17,132 bases of DNA from an uncultured Collinsella sp. (GCA_902468695.1 CABQZS010000140.1:1-17132); one strand, 5' to 3'. Shown: positions 8,154-16,281, numbered from the stretch's first letter. Numbers and translations are program-made. Notes: a model not told the origin generated them from the letters alone.

Positions 8154-9057
8154 ACTCACCAGCGAGCAAAGACTCTCGCGCGCCATCGACATCATGGAGG
8201 CCCTCTACGCCGCCGGCGAGAACGGCATGACACGAGACGAGCTTTGCAGCCGCTTTGATATCACGGGGACATCGCTCGACGAGATTCTCGAGATTGTCTC
8301 GACGCTTGCGGACCGAGAATCGGGCGCACGTATTATCTGCGAACGCCGCGGCGAGCGCGTGGTCCTCACCGGTGATGCGGGGCGCGTGCTACCGCTGCGT
8401 CTGAGTGCCGCCGAGGGCGCTGTGCTCAACCATGAACTTGAATCATTGGGGATCGAACCCCAAGCGGCGGCTCGAATACGGCGCGCCCTTCTTCCCAAAG
8501 AGCTCGGCTACAACCAGCGCGTCTTTGACACCGTCGCCCACGGATCGCACTGGCAGCAGCTGAGCTGCGCCATTCGGGACGGCGTTCGCTGCCGTATCTC
8601 ATATCGCTCGATGGATGACACACAAGCGCGCGAGCGTTTGGTCGACCCCTTGCGCATCACAACAAGCGGCGACCAAACGTATCTGATTGCCTGGGATGTC
8701 GCGGTCGACGAGCAGCGTACCTATCGTATGGATAAAATCGAGGGCCTGACCTTGACCGACGACTCCGTCGTGCGCCACGCACCGGAGCCCACGACCCTCC
8801 ATGACTCCCTCGCCCAGGCGGAGCGGAGCGCGAAGCTTCTCATGCCGCGCGCCTTGGCAGAGCGCCTAGACTGGCCCGGCGTCATGTCGATTGAACCCAA
8901 TGGGGCGGACAGCTCAACGGTGAACGTACGCTACGGCTCCGAGCGCTGGCTGTTAAGCCAGGTAATCGCAGCGGGCGGGGCCATCCGCATCCTGGATGAC
9001 CCCGCCCTGTCAGAGCGTCTGCGCGATATGGCAAAATCCCTCGTCTGTCCGCTTTAG
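8140..9057 (+). CDS. WYL-domain transcriptional regulator (second of tandem pair)
   Basis: 305 residues. The N-terminal ~70 residues are helix-turn-helix-like (LSRAIDIMEALYAAGENGMT, DELCSRFDITGTSLDEIL). A middle region (~85-140) contains LPLRLSAAEGAVLNHELE. The WYL domain lies at about 148-200, with CRISYRS, ERLVDPLRI, the WYL core TYLIAW (~180-185) and RTYRMDKIEGL. A C-terminal domain of about 75 residues ends the protein. Its ATG lies 14 bases before the end of the first WYL gene, which points to coupling and to a joint regulator of the PafBC type. This copy keeps the more canonical WYL core. Its stop codon TAG (9055-9057) overlaps the stop codon of the convergent dinG-like gene, so no intergenic terminator separates the two. 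Confidence 0.87.
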   Translation: MPVRKLTSEQRLSRAIDIMEALYAAGENGMTRDELCSRFDITGTSLDEILEIVSTLADRESGARIICERRGERVVLTGDAGRVLPLRLSAAEGAVLNHELESLGIEPQAAARIRRALLPKELGYNQRVFDTVAHGSHWQQLSCAIRDGVRCRISYRSMDDTQARERLVDPLRITTSGDQTYLIAWDVAVDEQRTYRMDKIEGLTLTDDSVVRHAPEPTTLHDSLAQAERSAKLLMPRALAERLDWPGVMSIEPNGADSSTVNVRYGSERWLLSQVIAAGGAIRILDDPALSERLRDMAKSLVCPL

Positions 9058-11948
9058 CGGCGCCGCTCGTGGCGTGCGCGCCACAGTTGCAGATAGTGAC
9101 CGATCTGCGCCGATTCGATGCGCTGGTAGGAGCTCGTGGGCAGCGACGTTAAGAACTTCTTTCCGTAGCCCTTCGTCACCAGGCGCGGGTCGGCCAGAAT
9201 CAGCACGCCGCAATCGGTCGACGAGCGGATAAGGCGGCCGGCCGCCTGCTTGACCTCGAGCACCGCCTCGGGCAGCGAATAGCGCGCCCAAGCGCGGTCT
9301 TCGCGCAGGTTGCGCTCGCACGAGAGCGGGTCCGTGGGGCTCGAGAACGGCAGCTTGGGAATGATGACGCAGCGCAGCGTCTCGCCGCTGGCGTCGAATC
9401 CCTCCCAGAAGGCCTTAAGAGCAAAAAGCGACGAGGTCGGCTCGTTGATAAACCGGTCGCGCAGGCGACGAGGAGATGAGTTGCGCTGCTGGCAGTTGAG
9501 TTCCAGACCCGCACGGGCCATCTTGGGCTCAACGCGGGTGTACAGGTCTTCCATGTCGCGCCGATTGGTGAACAGCGTGAGCACCGATCCGCCCATGGCA
9601 AGATGGGCGTCGACCAGCACGCGCTCGAGCGCCGTAAGATAGCTCTCACGATCGCGCGGATCGGGGATATCGCCCGCAACGACTACAGCCATGTTCGAAT
9701 CGAAGTCGTAGCTCGAGTCCAAGTGCAACGATGAGGATGTTGAAGCACCGATGCGATCGAGGCCGACCGCGTGGTTAAAGTGTTCAAAGCTTTTGGACAC
9801 CGTCATGGTCGCCGAGGCAAAGATAGCCGTGTGAACCTCGGGCAGCCACTCGGTTGCCAAGGCCTCGCCAATGTCGATGCGCTCTGCGGTCATTGACTCT
9901 CCGCCGGCACGCAACCTGCGATTGACCTGCAGTGAATACACGTAGTGTTCATCGGTGCCATCAATGATGAGTTTGAGGTTCTCAGCCAGCTCGTGCAGGC
10001 GGCGCGAGATATCACCCAGGTCGACAACAACCTCGGGCTTGTCGGCGGCGACGGCTTGCACCAGCGCGTCGACACTCTTGTCAGCTTGTTCCAATGCGTC
10101 GATGGCAGCGTAGGCCGACTGTAAGAAATCATTCCAGTCGTCAGATTCGCGCAGTTCGGGGCCAATCCATAGATTGGCATTGTCATAACCCCCACGGGCA
10201 CGGCGGCCGAGCTCGCGAACGCCATCGAACACGTCGGCGATTACCATGCTCGCGCGCGCAACTGTCGACGTCGCCTTGGCAGTAAGGCCCAGATAGAGCG
10301 TAGAGCCCTCGGAGGTTGCCAAATCGCGGGAAACCTGGCTTAGCGCGCCGGTGCTCGAGCCACCCAGGCGCTCAAACAGAACGCGTGATTCGTCCGCCGA
10401 CACCACGCGCGCCCACTGACGGCGCGCCTCGCGCTCGATGGAATGGGCCTCGTCGATTACCCAATGACGAATCGGAGGCAAAATCCTGCCCTCGGCCGCG
10501 ACATTGCGGAACAGCAGGGAATGGTTGGTGACCACCACATCGGCATGCGCCGCACGACGACGAGCGCCGTGGACCAAACATTTATCAGGGAAAAACGGGC
10601 AGAGGCGACGAGCACACTCGCGCGAGGCCGTCGTAAAGTCGGGGCGGTTGACGCTGCGCCACCGAATGCCGAGCGAGTCGAGGTCGCCATCGGCCGACTG
10701 ACACACGTACGCCATGATGACCGCGACCGCCGTAAGCGTGTCAGCAGGATCACGCTTAGTCGTAATTTCGACTTGACCGCGACTCATACGCTCAAGCTTG
10801 CGCAAGCATGGATAGTGGTCATAGCCCTTGAGGGCGCAAAACGATAGGCCTCCGTCCAGCTGCTCGGCAAGTTTAGGCAGCTCATGATACATGAGCTGGT
10901 CGGCAAGATTATTCGATTTAGTCGCGATACCAACCGTGATGTTGTTGCGGCGCGCGGCCTCGGCAAAAGGCACCAGATAGGCCATCGATTTGCCGACGCC
11001 CGTCCCCGCCTCAATCACGCGATGCGTTCCCGTAACGAGCGCATCGCGGACCTCGAGCGCCATCGCGATCTGCTCATCACGCGGCTCGTAAGTGGGATAC
11101 ATGCGATTGACCAGGCCACCTGGCGCATAGTCTGCCTCAATCTCCTCACGACTCGGCATCCTGAGTACCGGCAGTTCGTCGGCGTCCACCCGATCGTCGG
11201 CGCGATCGACCTTGAGAACGTCAGCACGGGCGGCGCTGAGAGAGAAGATAGAACCAGGGTTCTGCCCCGCCAAGAATGAGAAGATGGGACGATAGGACCA
11301 AGGCACGTCCGGATGCATGTCGGCTAGGCGCGCCATGAGGCCCTGGGGCAAGTCGGTGAGTGCCACGAGCAACACGCGCCATACGCCGCACAGGGCGTCG
11401 ACGTCGGCATTGGCACGGTGTGATACCGAGTCACAGCCAAACAGATCGGCCATAAAAGACAGCTTGTGCGAGGCCAGGCGCGGAAGCGCGATGCGCGACA
11501 GCGCCAGCGAATCGATCCAAATATCGCTCACGTTGACGCCGCCTTTGACCGACTCGATAAACGAGCGGTCGAACGATGCGTTATGTGCGATCACCGGGCA
11601 ACCACCGACAAAATCCGCGAGAGCGGCGACGGCCTCAACGGCCGACGGGGCATCTGCCACATCGGCATTTGTAATGCTCGTGAGCTCGGTAATCTCGGCG
11701 GGAATCAGCTGCTTGGGATGCACGAAGGTATCGAAGCGGTCGACAATCTCGCGGCCCGAAAGACGGGCCGCCGAGATCTCGATCAGCTCGTTGTCCTGCA
11801 CCGAAAGACCTGTGGTCTCGGTATCGAGGACGATCACATCTTCCTCGATAAGGCCGAAGGACTGCGTTTTGGCGCGTTCGGCAAGCGTGGCATAGGAGTC
11901 GATGACAAACTGCGGCGTTCCTGACGAAACCGCGTCCTCGATTAGCAT
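9054..11948 (-). CDS. dinG: DnaQ-DinG fusion: 3'-5' exonuclease domain plus Fe-S superfamily 2 helicase
   Basis: 964 residues. The N-terminal part (~37-195) is a DEDDh exonuclease: DTETTG (Asp42, Glu44), AHNASFD (Asp127) and SHRANADVD (His177, Asp182). The rest is an XPD/DinG-type helicase: Q-like motif YEPRDEQIAMAL (~287-298), Walker A EAGTGVGKS (313-321), four cysteines suited to a 4Fe-4S cluster (Cys381 in KGYDHYPC, then Cys445, Cys450 and Cys457), the DEAH box (499-502), and motif VI QAAGRLIR near the C-terminus. Length and order match the DnaQ-fused DinG proteins of Gram-positive bacteria, so unwinding of forked, D-loop or R-loop DNA is likely. In the Bacillus homologue the helicase activity has been questioned, so activity should not be assumed. 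The ATG at 11948 overlaps the ddl stop in ATGCTAA, so translation is probably coupled to ddl. The 3' end overlaps the convergent WYL gene by 4 bases. Confidence 0.93.
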   Translation of the reverse strand: MLIEDAVSSGTPQFVIDSYATLAERAKTQSFGLIEEDVIVLDTETTGLSVQDNELIEISAARLSGREIVDRFDTFVHPKQLIPAEITELTSITNADVADAPSAVEAVAALADFVGGCPVIAHNASFDRSFIESVKGGVNVSDIWIDSLALSRIALPRLASHKLSFMADLFGCDSVSHRANADVDALCGVWRVLLVALTDLPQGLMARLADMHPDVPWSYRPIFSFLAGQNPGSIFSLSAARADVLKVDRADDRVDADELPVLRMPSREEIEADYAPGGLVNRMYPTYEPRDEQIAMALEVRDALVTGTHRVIEAGTGVGKSMAYLVPFAEAARRNNITVGIATKSNNLADQLMYHELPKLAEQLDGGLSFCALKGYDHYPCLRKLERMSRGQVEITTKRDPADTLTAVAVIMAYVCQSADGDLDSLGIRWRSVNRPDFTTASRECARRLCPFFPDKCLVHGARRRAAHADVVVTNHSLLFRNVAAEGRILPPIRHWVIDEAHSIEREARRQWARVVSADESRVLFERLGGSSTGALSQVSRDLATSEGSTLYLGLTAKATSTVARASMVIADVFDGVRELGRRARGGYDNANLWIGPELRESDDWNDFLQSAYAAIDALEQADKSVDALVQAVAADKPEVVVDLGDISRRLHELAENLKLIIDGTDEHYVYSLQVNRRLRAGGESMTAERIDIGEALATEWLPEVHTAIFASATMTVSKSFEHFNHAVGLDRIGASTSSSLHLDSSYDFDSNMAVVVAGDIPDPRDRESYLTALERVLVDAHLAMGGSVLTLFTNRRDMEDLYTRVEPKMARAGLELNCQQRNSSPRRLRDRFINEPTSSLFALKAFWEGFDASGETLRCVIIPKLPFSSPTDPLSCERNLREDRAWARYSLPEAVLEVKQAAGRLIRSSTDCGVLILADPRLVTKGYGKKFLTSLPTSSYQRIESAQIGHYLQLWRARHERRR

Positions 11949-12907
11949 GCAATGCCCGCTCGACGAAGGCCCATACGGATCAGGCTGTCACAGACCTGCG
12001 GGAACGTCATATCGTCGGTGTGGCGAATCTCATCCGGATACAGCGACGTATCGGTCATGCCGGGAATGGTATTGGTCTCGAGGATGACGGGGCCGTCCTC
12101 ACTCACAATAAAATCGCTGCGCGAGATACCCAGGCAACCGAGGGCCTTGTGAGCGGCACAGGCAAGCTCCTGAGCGCGAGCGTAATTCTCGGGTGAAATC
12201 TGCGCCGGAATGCGATGGATGTCCGTAGGGTCGACATACTTCACGTCCAGATCGTAGAACTCGCAGTCCTCGGGCTTACGAATCTCGACAATCGGCAGAG
12301 CGCGCACGTCATCTTCGCCGTACACGCCGACGGTGATCTCGGTACCCTCGATGCACTTCTCGACCAGCACTTTGTCGCCGTACTCAAACGCCTTGGCGAT
12401 TGCCGCGGGCAGCTCGGAGGGCTCATGGACCAGGGAAATGCCATAGCTGGAACCGTTGACGGCCGGCTTCACAAAGCAGCGCTCGCCACAAACCTCGACG
12501 ATATGATCGATATCGATTTCATCGCCCACCTCGAGCGCGAGGCCGGGGGCAATAGGAATGCCCGCCTTGGCGTACAGGAGCTTAGAGACCTCCTTGTCGG
12601 CACCGCAGGCGCTGGCAAGCACGCCCGAGGCCGTGTAGGGGATACCAAGGGTCTCCATGGCACCCTGCATGGCGCCATCCTCACCGCCGGCGCCGTGCAT
12701 GGCGATAAATGCCACATCGAAACCGCCAGTCGCCATGGTTACCATAAAGTCATCAGCGGCCGTGTCGAGCAGCTCCACCGAGGTGTAGCCGGCTTCCTTC
12801 AGTGCCACCACAACGTTCTTTCCCGAATTGAGCGAGATCTCGCGCTCGGCGGAATGACCGCCCGCCAAGACCGCTACGTGCATGTTCTCTAGGCTTTTAC
12901 CCGGCAT
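11942..12907 (-). CDS. ddl: D-alanine--D-alanine ligase
   Basis: 321 residues, the usual length. It joins two D-alanines using ATP in the cytoplasm, for the end of the peptidoglycan stem peptide. Visible ATP-grasp and Ddl motifs: AGGHSAEREISLNSG (Glu21 matches the first-site Glu), HGAGGEDGAMQG (70-81), FVKPAVNGSSYGIS (~144-157), FYDLDVKYVDP in the omega loop, and ETNTIPGMTDTSLYP near the C-terminus. The Tyr of DVKY matches the residue found in D-Ala-D-Ala ligases, not D-lactate-type enzymes, so ordinary vancomycin-sensitive precursors are expected from this gene. The loop reads GSSYGIS where Val is more usual in the Tyr position. The ATG at 12907 is chosen over the internal Met9 because AGGAGGAG lies just upstream. 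It heads an operon with dinG and diverges from rlmN. Confidence 0.96.
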   Translation of the reverse strand: MPGKSLENMHVAVLAGGHSAEREISLNSGKNVVVALKEAGYTSVELLDTAADDFMVTMATGGFDVAFIAMHGAGGEDGAMQGAMETLGIPYTASGVLASACGADKEVSKLLYAKAGIPIAPGLALEVGDEIDIDHIVEVCGERCFVKPAVNGSSYGISLVHEPSELPAAIAKAFEYGDKVLVEKCIEGTEITVGVYGEDDVRALPIVEIRKPEDCEFYDLDVKYVDPTDIHRIPAQISPENYARAQELACAAHKALGCLGISRSDFIVSEDGPVILETNTIPGMTDTSLYPDEIRHTDDMTFPQVCDSLIRMGLRRAGIAC

Positions 12908-12947
12908 GGGCAGACTCCTCCTCTATAATTTCTGCAGCTGATACCAT

Positions 12948-12977
12948 ATTGTAGCGATACCCTCTACGTTTCCCCAA
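12948..12977 (-). promoter_or_regulatory. Candidate promoter of ddl-dinG
   Basis: On the minus strand TTGGGG (12977-12972) and TACAAT (12953-12948) are separated by 18 bases, about 40 bases before the ddl start. The -10 matches the consensus at five of six positions; the -35 matches at three. On the opposite strand a perfect TATAAT (12924-12929) may be the -10 of rlmN, but I see no matching -35 for it. The 85-base gap must hold both promoters. Confidence 0.4.
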
Positions 12978-12992
12978 AATCGAAAGGCTTCC

Positions 12993-14045
12993 ATGAATCC
13001 CAGGACTAAATCTCAGGACATTCGCGACTTGAGCCAAAACGATATTCGCGAGCTCGTGGCCGAACTTGGCCAGCCCGCGTTCCGCGCGAAGCAGCTCATC
13101 GAATGGGTCTTTGAAAAGAACGTTTGTTCGTTTGACGATATGACCAACCTTCCCAAGGCTTTCCGTGAGCAGCTTAAAGAGGCTTTTGACTTCGACACGC
13201 CGACTGAACTAACCAAGCAAGTTTCCAAAGATGGCTCTCGCAAGTATCTACTCGAGTACCACGACGGCGTTTCCGTCGAGACTGTCGGCATGCCCCGTCG
13301 TAACAAGCTTTCCGTCTGCGTTTCCACCCAGGCAGGCTGTGGCATGGGCTGCGCCTTTTGTGCTACTGGTCTCAACGGCCTCAAGCGCTCTCTGACCGCC
13401 CAAGAGATCGTCGACCAGGTACTTCATGTATCCAACGACTTTGGCGAGCGTGCCACGAGCGTCGTCTTTATGGGCCAGGGCGAGCCATTTGCCAACTACG
13501 ACGAGGTTCTCAAGGCGCTGCGAATCCTCAATGACCCCGATGGCATCGGTATCGGCGCTCGTCACCTCACCGTCTCTACCAGTGGCGTTATTCCCGGTAT
13601 TCGCAAATTTGCCGACATCCCCGAGCAGTTCACGCTTGCTGTTTCACTGCATTCCGCCATCCAGTCGACGCGCAATAAGCTCATGCCCGGTGTTAAGAAG
13701 TACACGCTGCTTCGCCTTCACGAGGCGCTTCAGCTCTACACCGAGAAGACTGGCCGCCGCCCGACCTATGAGTATGCCATGATCGAAGGCATCAACGATA
13801 CGAATCCCGAAATGCAGGCGCTCTGCGACTTCTGCGAGGGAACGCTGTGCCACGTTAACCTCATTCAGCTTAACGACATCGAGGGTAGCCCGCTCAAGCC
13901 GTCGCCGATTCATAAGGTTGAGGATCTTCAGCGTCGTCTTGAGTCCCGTGGCATCGAGACCACGATTCGTAACTCCCGTGGTAACGATATTGACGCCGCT
14001 TGCGGACAGCTGAAGCAGCGCTTCAAGGTTCAGAAGAACGCATAG
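12993..14045 (+). CDS. rlmN: 23S rRNA (adenine(2503)-C(2))-methyltransferase, also tRNA-modifying
   Basis: 350 residues. A radical-SAM enzyme that methylates C2 of A2503 in the ribosomal peptidyl-transferase centre and of A37 in some tRNAs. The 4Fe-4S motif is Cys116-x3-Cys120-x2-Cys123 in STQAGCGMGCAFCATG. The two further catalytic cysteines are present: Cys109 (LSVCVSTQ), seven residues before the cluster as in E. coli Cys118, and Cys337 in DIDAACGQL, matching E. coli Cys355. VVFMGQGEP is the SAM-binding GEP motif. The family relative Cfr modifies C8; the RlmN-like spacing and genome context favour RlmN. The ATG at 12993 has GAAAGG upstream. Codon use looks different from its neighbours, with more T-ending codons (CGT, GTT, CTT), which may reflect strong expression. 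It is followed by an imperfect parS and a hairpin. Confidence 0.95.
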   Translation: MNPRTKSQDIRDLSQNDIRELVAELGQPAFRAKQLIEWVFEKNVCSFDDMTNLPKAFREQLKEAFDFDTPTELTKQVSKDGSRKYLLEYHDGVSVETVGMPRRNKLSVCVSTQAGCGMGCAFCATGLNGLKRSLTAQEIVDQVLHVSNDFGERATSVVFMGQGEPFANYDEVLKALRILNDPDGIGIGARHLTVSTSGVIPGIRKFADIPEQFTLAVSLHSAIQSTRNKLMPGVKKYTLLRLHEALQLYTEKTGRRPTYEYAMIEGINDTNPEMQALCDFCEGTLCHVNLIQLNDIEGSPLKPSPIHKVEDLQRRLESRGIETTIRNSRGNDIDAACGQLKQRFKVQKNA

Positions 14046-14063
14046 GGGAGTCGCACCCCAAAA

Positions 14064-14079
14064 CGTTTCATGTGAAACA
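14064..14079. promoter_or_regulatory. parS: Imperfect parS site downstream of rlmN
   Basis: CGTTTCATGTGAAACA differs from the parS consensus TGTTTCACGTGAAACA at two of 16 positions. It lies 19 bases after the rlmN stop and about 2.1 kb from the three perfect sites, on the other side of parAB. ParB could bind it, probably more weakly. Confidence 0.6.
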
Positions 14080-14082
14080 TCG

Positions 14083-14126
14083 AACGACCCCGGTTGCAGA
14101 ATATGCAAGCGGGATCGTTTCATTTA
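14083..14126 (+). terminator. Intrinsic terminator of rlmN
   Basis: A 16-position stem (14083-14098 with 14104-14119) has two mismatches and a five-base loop GAATA. It is followed by TCATTTATT, a weak T-rich tail. It lies about 40 bases after the rlmN stop. Confidence 0.7.
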
Positions 14127-14178
14127 TTGACCTTAATTTTGAATCAGCTGCTACCTGTCCCATTTTTTACGGCCAAAA

Positions 14179-14218
14179 TAAGGGGTCTTTGTCTTATAAA
14201 TCAGACAAGGACCCCTTA
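14179..14218 (-). terminator. Intrinsic terminator of the rsmG-parAB operon
   Basis: A 16-bp stem (14179-14194 with 14203-14218), with one G-T wobble and an 8-base loop, lies just after the last gene of the minus-strand operon. On the minus strand it runs into TTATTTTGG. With the preceding hairpin it separates the converging rlmN and par transcripts. Confidence 0.75.
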
Positions 14219-14244
14219 AAATATGCTGAGTAATTGTTAGGTAC

Positions 14245-14499
14245 CTAATAGCCTACATTTTCCCATTGGTTGCTAACCCAACCTTGATTAATCTTGGGAT
14301 TCTTCGTTACCTGAGCAGTACGCATGGCAACATCTTCCGTCATAACATCCATTTTCTTTTTGGAAGTATCGACGATATCTTGCGCGCCACGAAGCAAACG
14401 ACCTCGAAGTTCATCGTCTGTCGCAATCTTATAACCAGCAAAGGCACCAGCCGCGACAGTCGTCGCCAATGCAATCGCTGTTAAAATCTTATTCCTCAT
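14245..14499 (-). CDS. Small membrane-anchored protein (YtxH-like), coupled to parB
   Basis: 84 residues from the ATG at 14499. That start is chosen over the in-frame ATG at 14517 because AAGGAGG (14511-14505) sits five bases before it. Residues ~5-23 form a hydrophobic helix (ILTAIALATTVAAGAFAGY). After it comes a charged amphipathic stretch (DDELRGRLLRGAQDIVDTSK) and a C-terminus ending in WENVGY. The shape, one helix with a small Gly-Tyr exit and then a helical charged tail, resembles YtxH-type proteins, but the similarity is weak. The first 11 bases overlap the parB end, so its translation is coupled to parB. It is the last gene before the operon terminator. The function is unknown; a role in tethering segregation or envelope machinery is only a guess from position. 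Confidence 0.75.
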   Translation of the reverse strand: MRNKILTAIALATTVAAGAFAGYKIATDDELRGRLLRGAQDIVDTSKKKMDVMTEDVAMRTAQVTKNPKINQGWVSNQWENVGY

Positions 14500-15394
14500 C
14501 TTGGCCTCCTTGATCAAACTGAATCATTTCACCAAGAATACGAGAGAGCTCTTCCTCGTCTTTAAACTCAATCTCAATCTTATTCTTTCCACGCGAGCTC
14601 TTCACACGCACGTTGGTATTAAATACCTGACGGAGCACACGGGCAGCCTTTTTAAAAGACTGAGGCGTTGCAGGCCTCGGCGTCTTAGGTGTCTCTCCGG
14701 CAGAAAACAACGGAGCAAGATTTTCTGTCGCTCTTACGGAAAGACCCTCTGCAACAACTTTCTCTGCAAGTCGAATTCGAGCATCCTCATAGGGAACTGC
14801 AAGAATTGCACGTGCATGACCAGCAGTAAGTTTGCCCTCAAAAATCATCTGCTGAACAACTTCAGGAAGATCGAGAAGGCGCAGCGAGTTTGTAATTGCA
14901 GAGCGTGACTTGCTTACTGCCTTCGACAATGCCTCCTGCGTCATACCGCTGGCATCGATGAGCTGTCGATAGCCCTTAGCCTCTTCGACAGGATTCAGGT
15001 CAGAACGCTGAAGGTTTTCGATAAGAGCGAGAGCCAACATCTCTTCATCATTAACTTCTTTAATGATGACAGGCAGTTCCTCAAGACCAGCAAGCTTTGA
15101 TGCCTGGTAACGACGCTCACCAGCGATGATCTCATAGCCGTTTCCATGTTTGCGAACCAAAAGTGGCTGCAAAACGCCATGTTCTTGGATTGACTCGCTC
15201 AACTCGCGAAGTTCAGTTTCGTTAAAGTGAATTCGCGGCTGGTTAGGGTTGGGAACAATATCCTCAATAGGTAGTTTTGTTTCAGATGATGCATTTGAAC
15301 CCGCTGCAGCCGAACCACCGGTCTCATACTCGGCCTCTGAGACCAAAGCATTGAGTCCACGTCCCAATCCGCCACGTTTCTTTACACTAGGCAC
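14489..15394 (-). CDS. parB: Chromosome partitioning protein ParB (Spo0J), CTP-dependent DNA clamp
   Basis: 301 residues. It loads at parS, slides as a CTP-bound clamp and recruits ParA and SMC to segregate the origin. The N-terminal GGLGRGLNAL (~8-17) is the ParA-activating peptide. The core has LPIEDIVPNPNQPR (~41-54), the CTP-site motif GERRYQAS (92-99) and ENLQRSDLNPVEEA (~126-139). A helix-turn-helix (~151-177, MTQEALSKAVSKSRSAITNS) reads parS. The C-terminal ~60 residues are the dimerisation domain, joined by a Pro/Thr-rich linker. The start is GTG at 15394, overlapping the parA end by 8 bases, with AGAGGTG seven bases upstream, so it is coupled to parA. The four parS sites in the window are its expected binding sites. 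Confidence 0.97.
   Translation of the reverse strand: MPSVKKRGGLGRGLNALVSEAEYETGGSAAAGSNASSETKLPIEDIVPNPNQPRIHFNETELRELSESIQEHGVLQPLLVRKHGNGYEIIAGERRYQASKLAGLEELPVIIKEVNDEEMLALALIENLQRSDLNPVEEAKGYRQLIDASGMTQEALSKAVSKSRSAITNSLRLLDLPEVVQQMIFEGKLTAGHARAILAVPYEDARIRLAEKVVAEGLSVRATENLAPLFSAGETPKTPRPATPQSFKKAARVLRQVFNTNVRVKSSRGKNKIEIEFKDEEELSRILGEMIQFDQGGQDEE
14505..14511 (-). promoter_or_regulatory. Ribosome binding site deciding the start of the small gene after parB
   Basis: AAGGAGG on the minus strand lies inside the last codons of parB, five bases before the ATG at 14499. It favours the 84-residue product over the 90-residue one. Confidence 0.8.
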
Positions 15395-16187
15395 GCTTGA
15401 TCACCTCTTTTGCAAGGTTCATATACGCTTTTGCACCCTTATTTTGAGGTGCATAGGTAATTACCGGTTCTCCAAAAGACGGAGCTTCGGAGATTTTAAC
15501 CGTACGGGGGATCAGCGTCTTAAACGCCTTATCACCAAAGTACGATTGAACCTCCTCAACAACCTGATTTGATAGAGAGGTACGCGAGTCATACATGGTC
15601 ATAAGCACACCATAGGTGTCTAAGCCCTTGTTCAAACGTGATTTGACCATTTTCATTGACTCAAGCAGCTTCGTAACGCCCTCGAGTGCGTAATACTCGC
15701 ACTGGATCGGAATCAAAACGCTGTCTGCTGCGGTCAAGGCGTTGATAGTAAGCAGGCCGAGCGAAGGAGGACAGTCAATGAAAATAAAATCGAACTCGTC
15801 CTGAATCGGCTCAAGCAAATCTTTGAGACGGGTTTCACGAGCAATTGCGCTTACAAGCTCAATTTCGGCGCCTGCAAGCTGAATTGTAGCCGGAATTACG
15901 AATACCTTTTTGCAATTTGTATCAAGAACAAGCGATTCTGCCGGCACATCGTTCAACAATGCATCATAGATGCAGTGATCAAGGTCTTCTTTTTCAATTC
16001 CGAATCCACTGGTGCTGTTTCCCTGCGGATCAAAATCGACAATCAGTGTCTTACGTCCCTGCTCACCCAGTGCTGCTGCAAGGTTTACGGCCGTCGTTGA
16101 CTTACCGACGCCGCCCTTTTGATTGATGATTGCAATGATACGCGTGTTTTTTGCGCTCTTAGAACGCTTAACGTCGCGAAATCCCAC
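15387..16187 (-). CDS. parA: Chromosome partitioning ATPase ParA (Soj)
   Basis: 266 residues. A MinD/ParA-family ATPase that binds DNA non-specifically as an ATP dimer and is released by ParB, moving the origin. The deviant Walker A is KGGVGKST (Lys24, Lys29). Other motifs are VDFDPQGNS (~50-58) and the Walker B FIDCPPSLG (~136-144). The N-terminus carries about 14 extra basic residues (GFRDVKRSKSAKNTR) before the first strand. The start is GTG at 16187 with AGGAGGG four bases upstream. The 134-base gap to rsmG holds three perfect parS sites, so ParB bound there could affect parA expression. I could not find a convincing promoter in the gap, so transcription may come through from rsmG. Confidence 0.97.
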   Translation of the reverse strand: MGFRDVKRSKSAKNTRIIAIINQKGGVGKSTTAVNLAAALGEQGRKTLIVDFDPQGNSTSGFGIEKEDLDHCIYDALLNDVPAESLVLDTNCKKVFVIPATIQLAGAEIELVSAIARETRLKDLLEPIQDEFDFIFIDCPPSLGLLTINALTAADSVLIPIQCEYYALEGVTKLLESMKMVKSRLNKGLDTYGVLMTMYDSRTSLSNQVVEEVQSYFGDKAFKTLIPRTVKISEAPSFGEPVITYAPQNKGAKAYMNLAKEVIKRA

Positions 16188-16226
16188 GGTCCCTCCTGGT
16201 GTGTATTAAAGCTGTCAAACGGAGGA

Positions 16227-16242
16227 TGTTTCACGTGAAACA
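16227..16242. promoter_or_regulatory. parS: parS site 1 (nearest parA)
   Basis: TGTTTCACGTGAAACA, a perfect 16-bp palindrome identical to the bacterial parS consensus. Flanking A and T extend the palindrome to 18 bases. It lies about 40 bases before the parA start. Confidence 0.97.
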
Positions 16243-16265
16243 TTCCGATTCAATATCAACCGCCA

Positions 16266-16281
16266 TGTTTCACGTGAAACA
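16266..16281. promoter_or_regulatory. parS: parS site 2 (middle)
   Basis: A second exact copy of TGTTTCACGTGAAACA, starting exactly 39 bases after the start of site 1. Confidence 0.97.

Noticed and set aside
11466..11924. Open frame opposite the exonuclease domain of the DinG-type protein
   Set aside because: The minus-strand DEDDh motifs are complete, so the plus-strand frame is a shadow.
12215..12892. A 225-residue open frame opposite ddl
   Set aside because: ddl has all family motifs on the minus strand; this frame is its complement without recognisable domains.
12993..14045. Cfr-type resistance methyltransferase in place of RlmN
   Set aside because: Cfr and RlmN share the radical-SAM core, but the sequence pattern and chromosomal context beside housekeeping genes fit RlmN.
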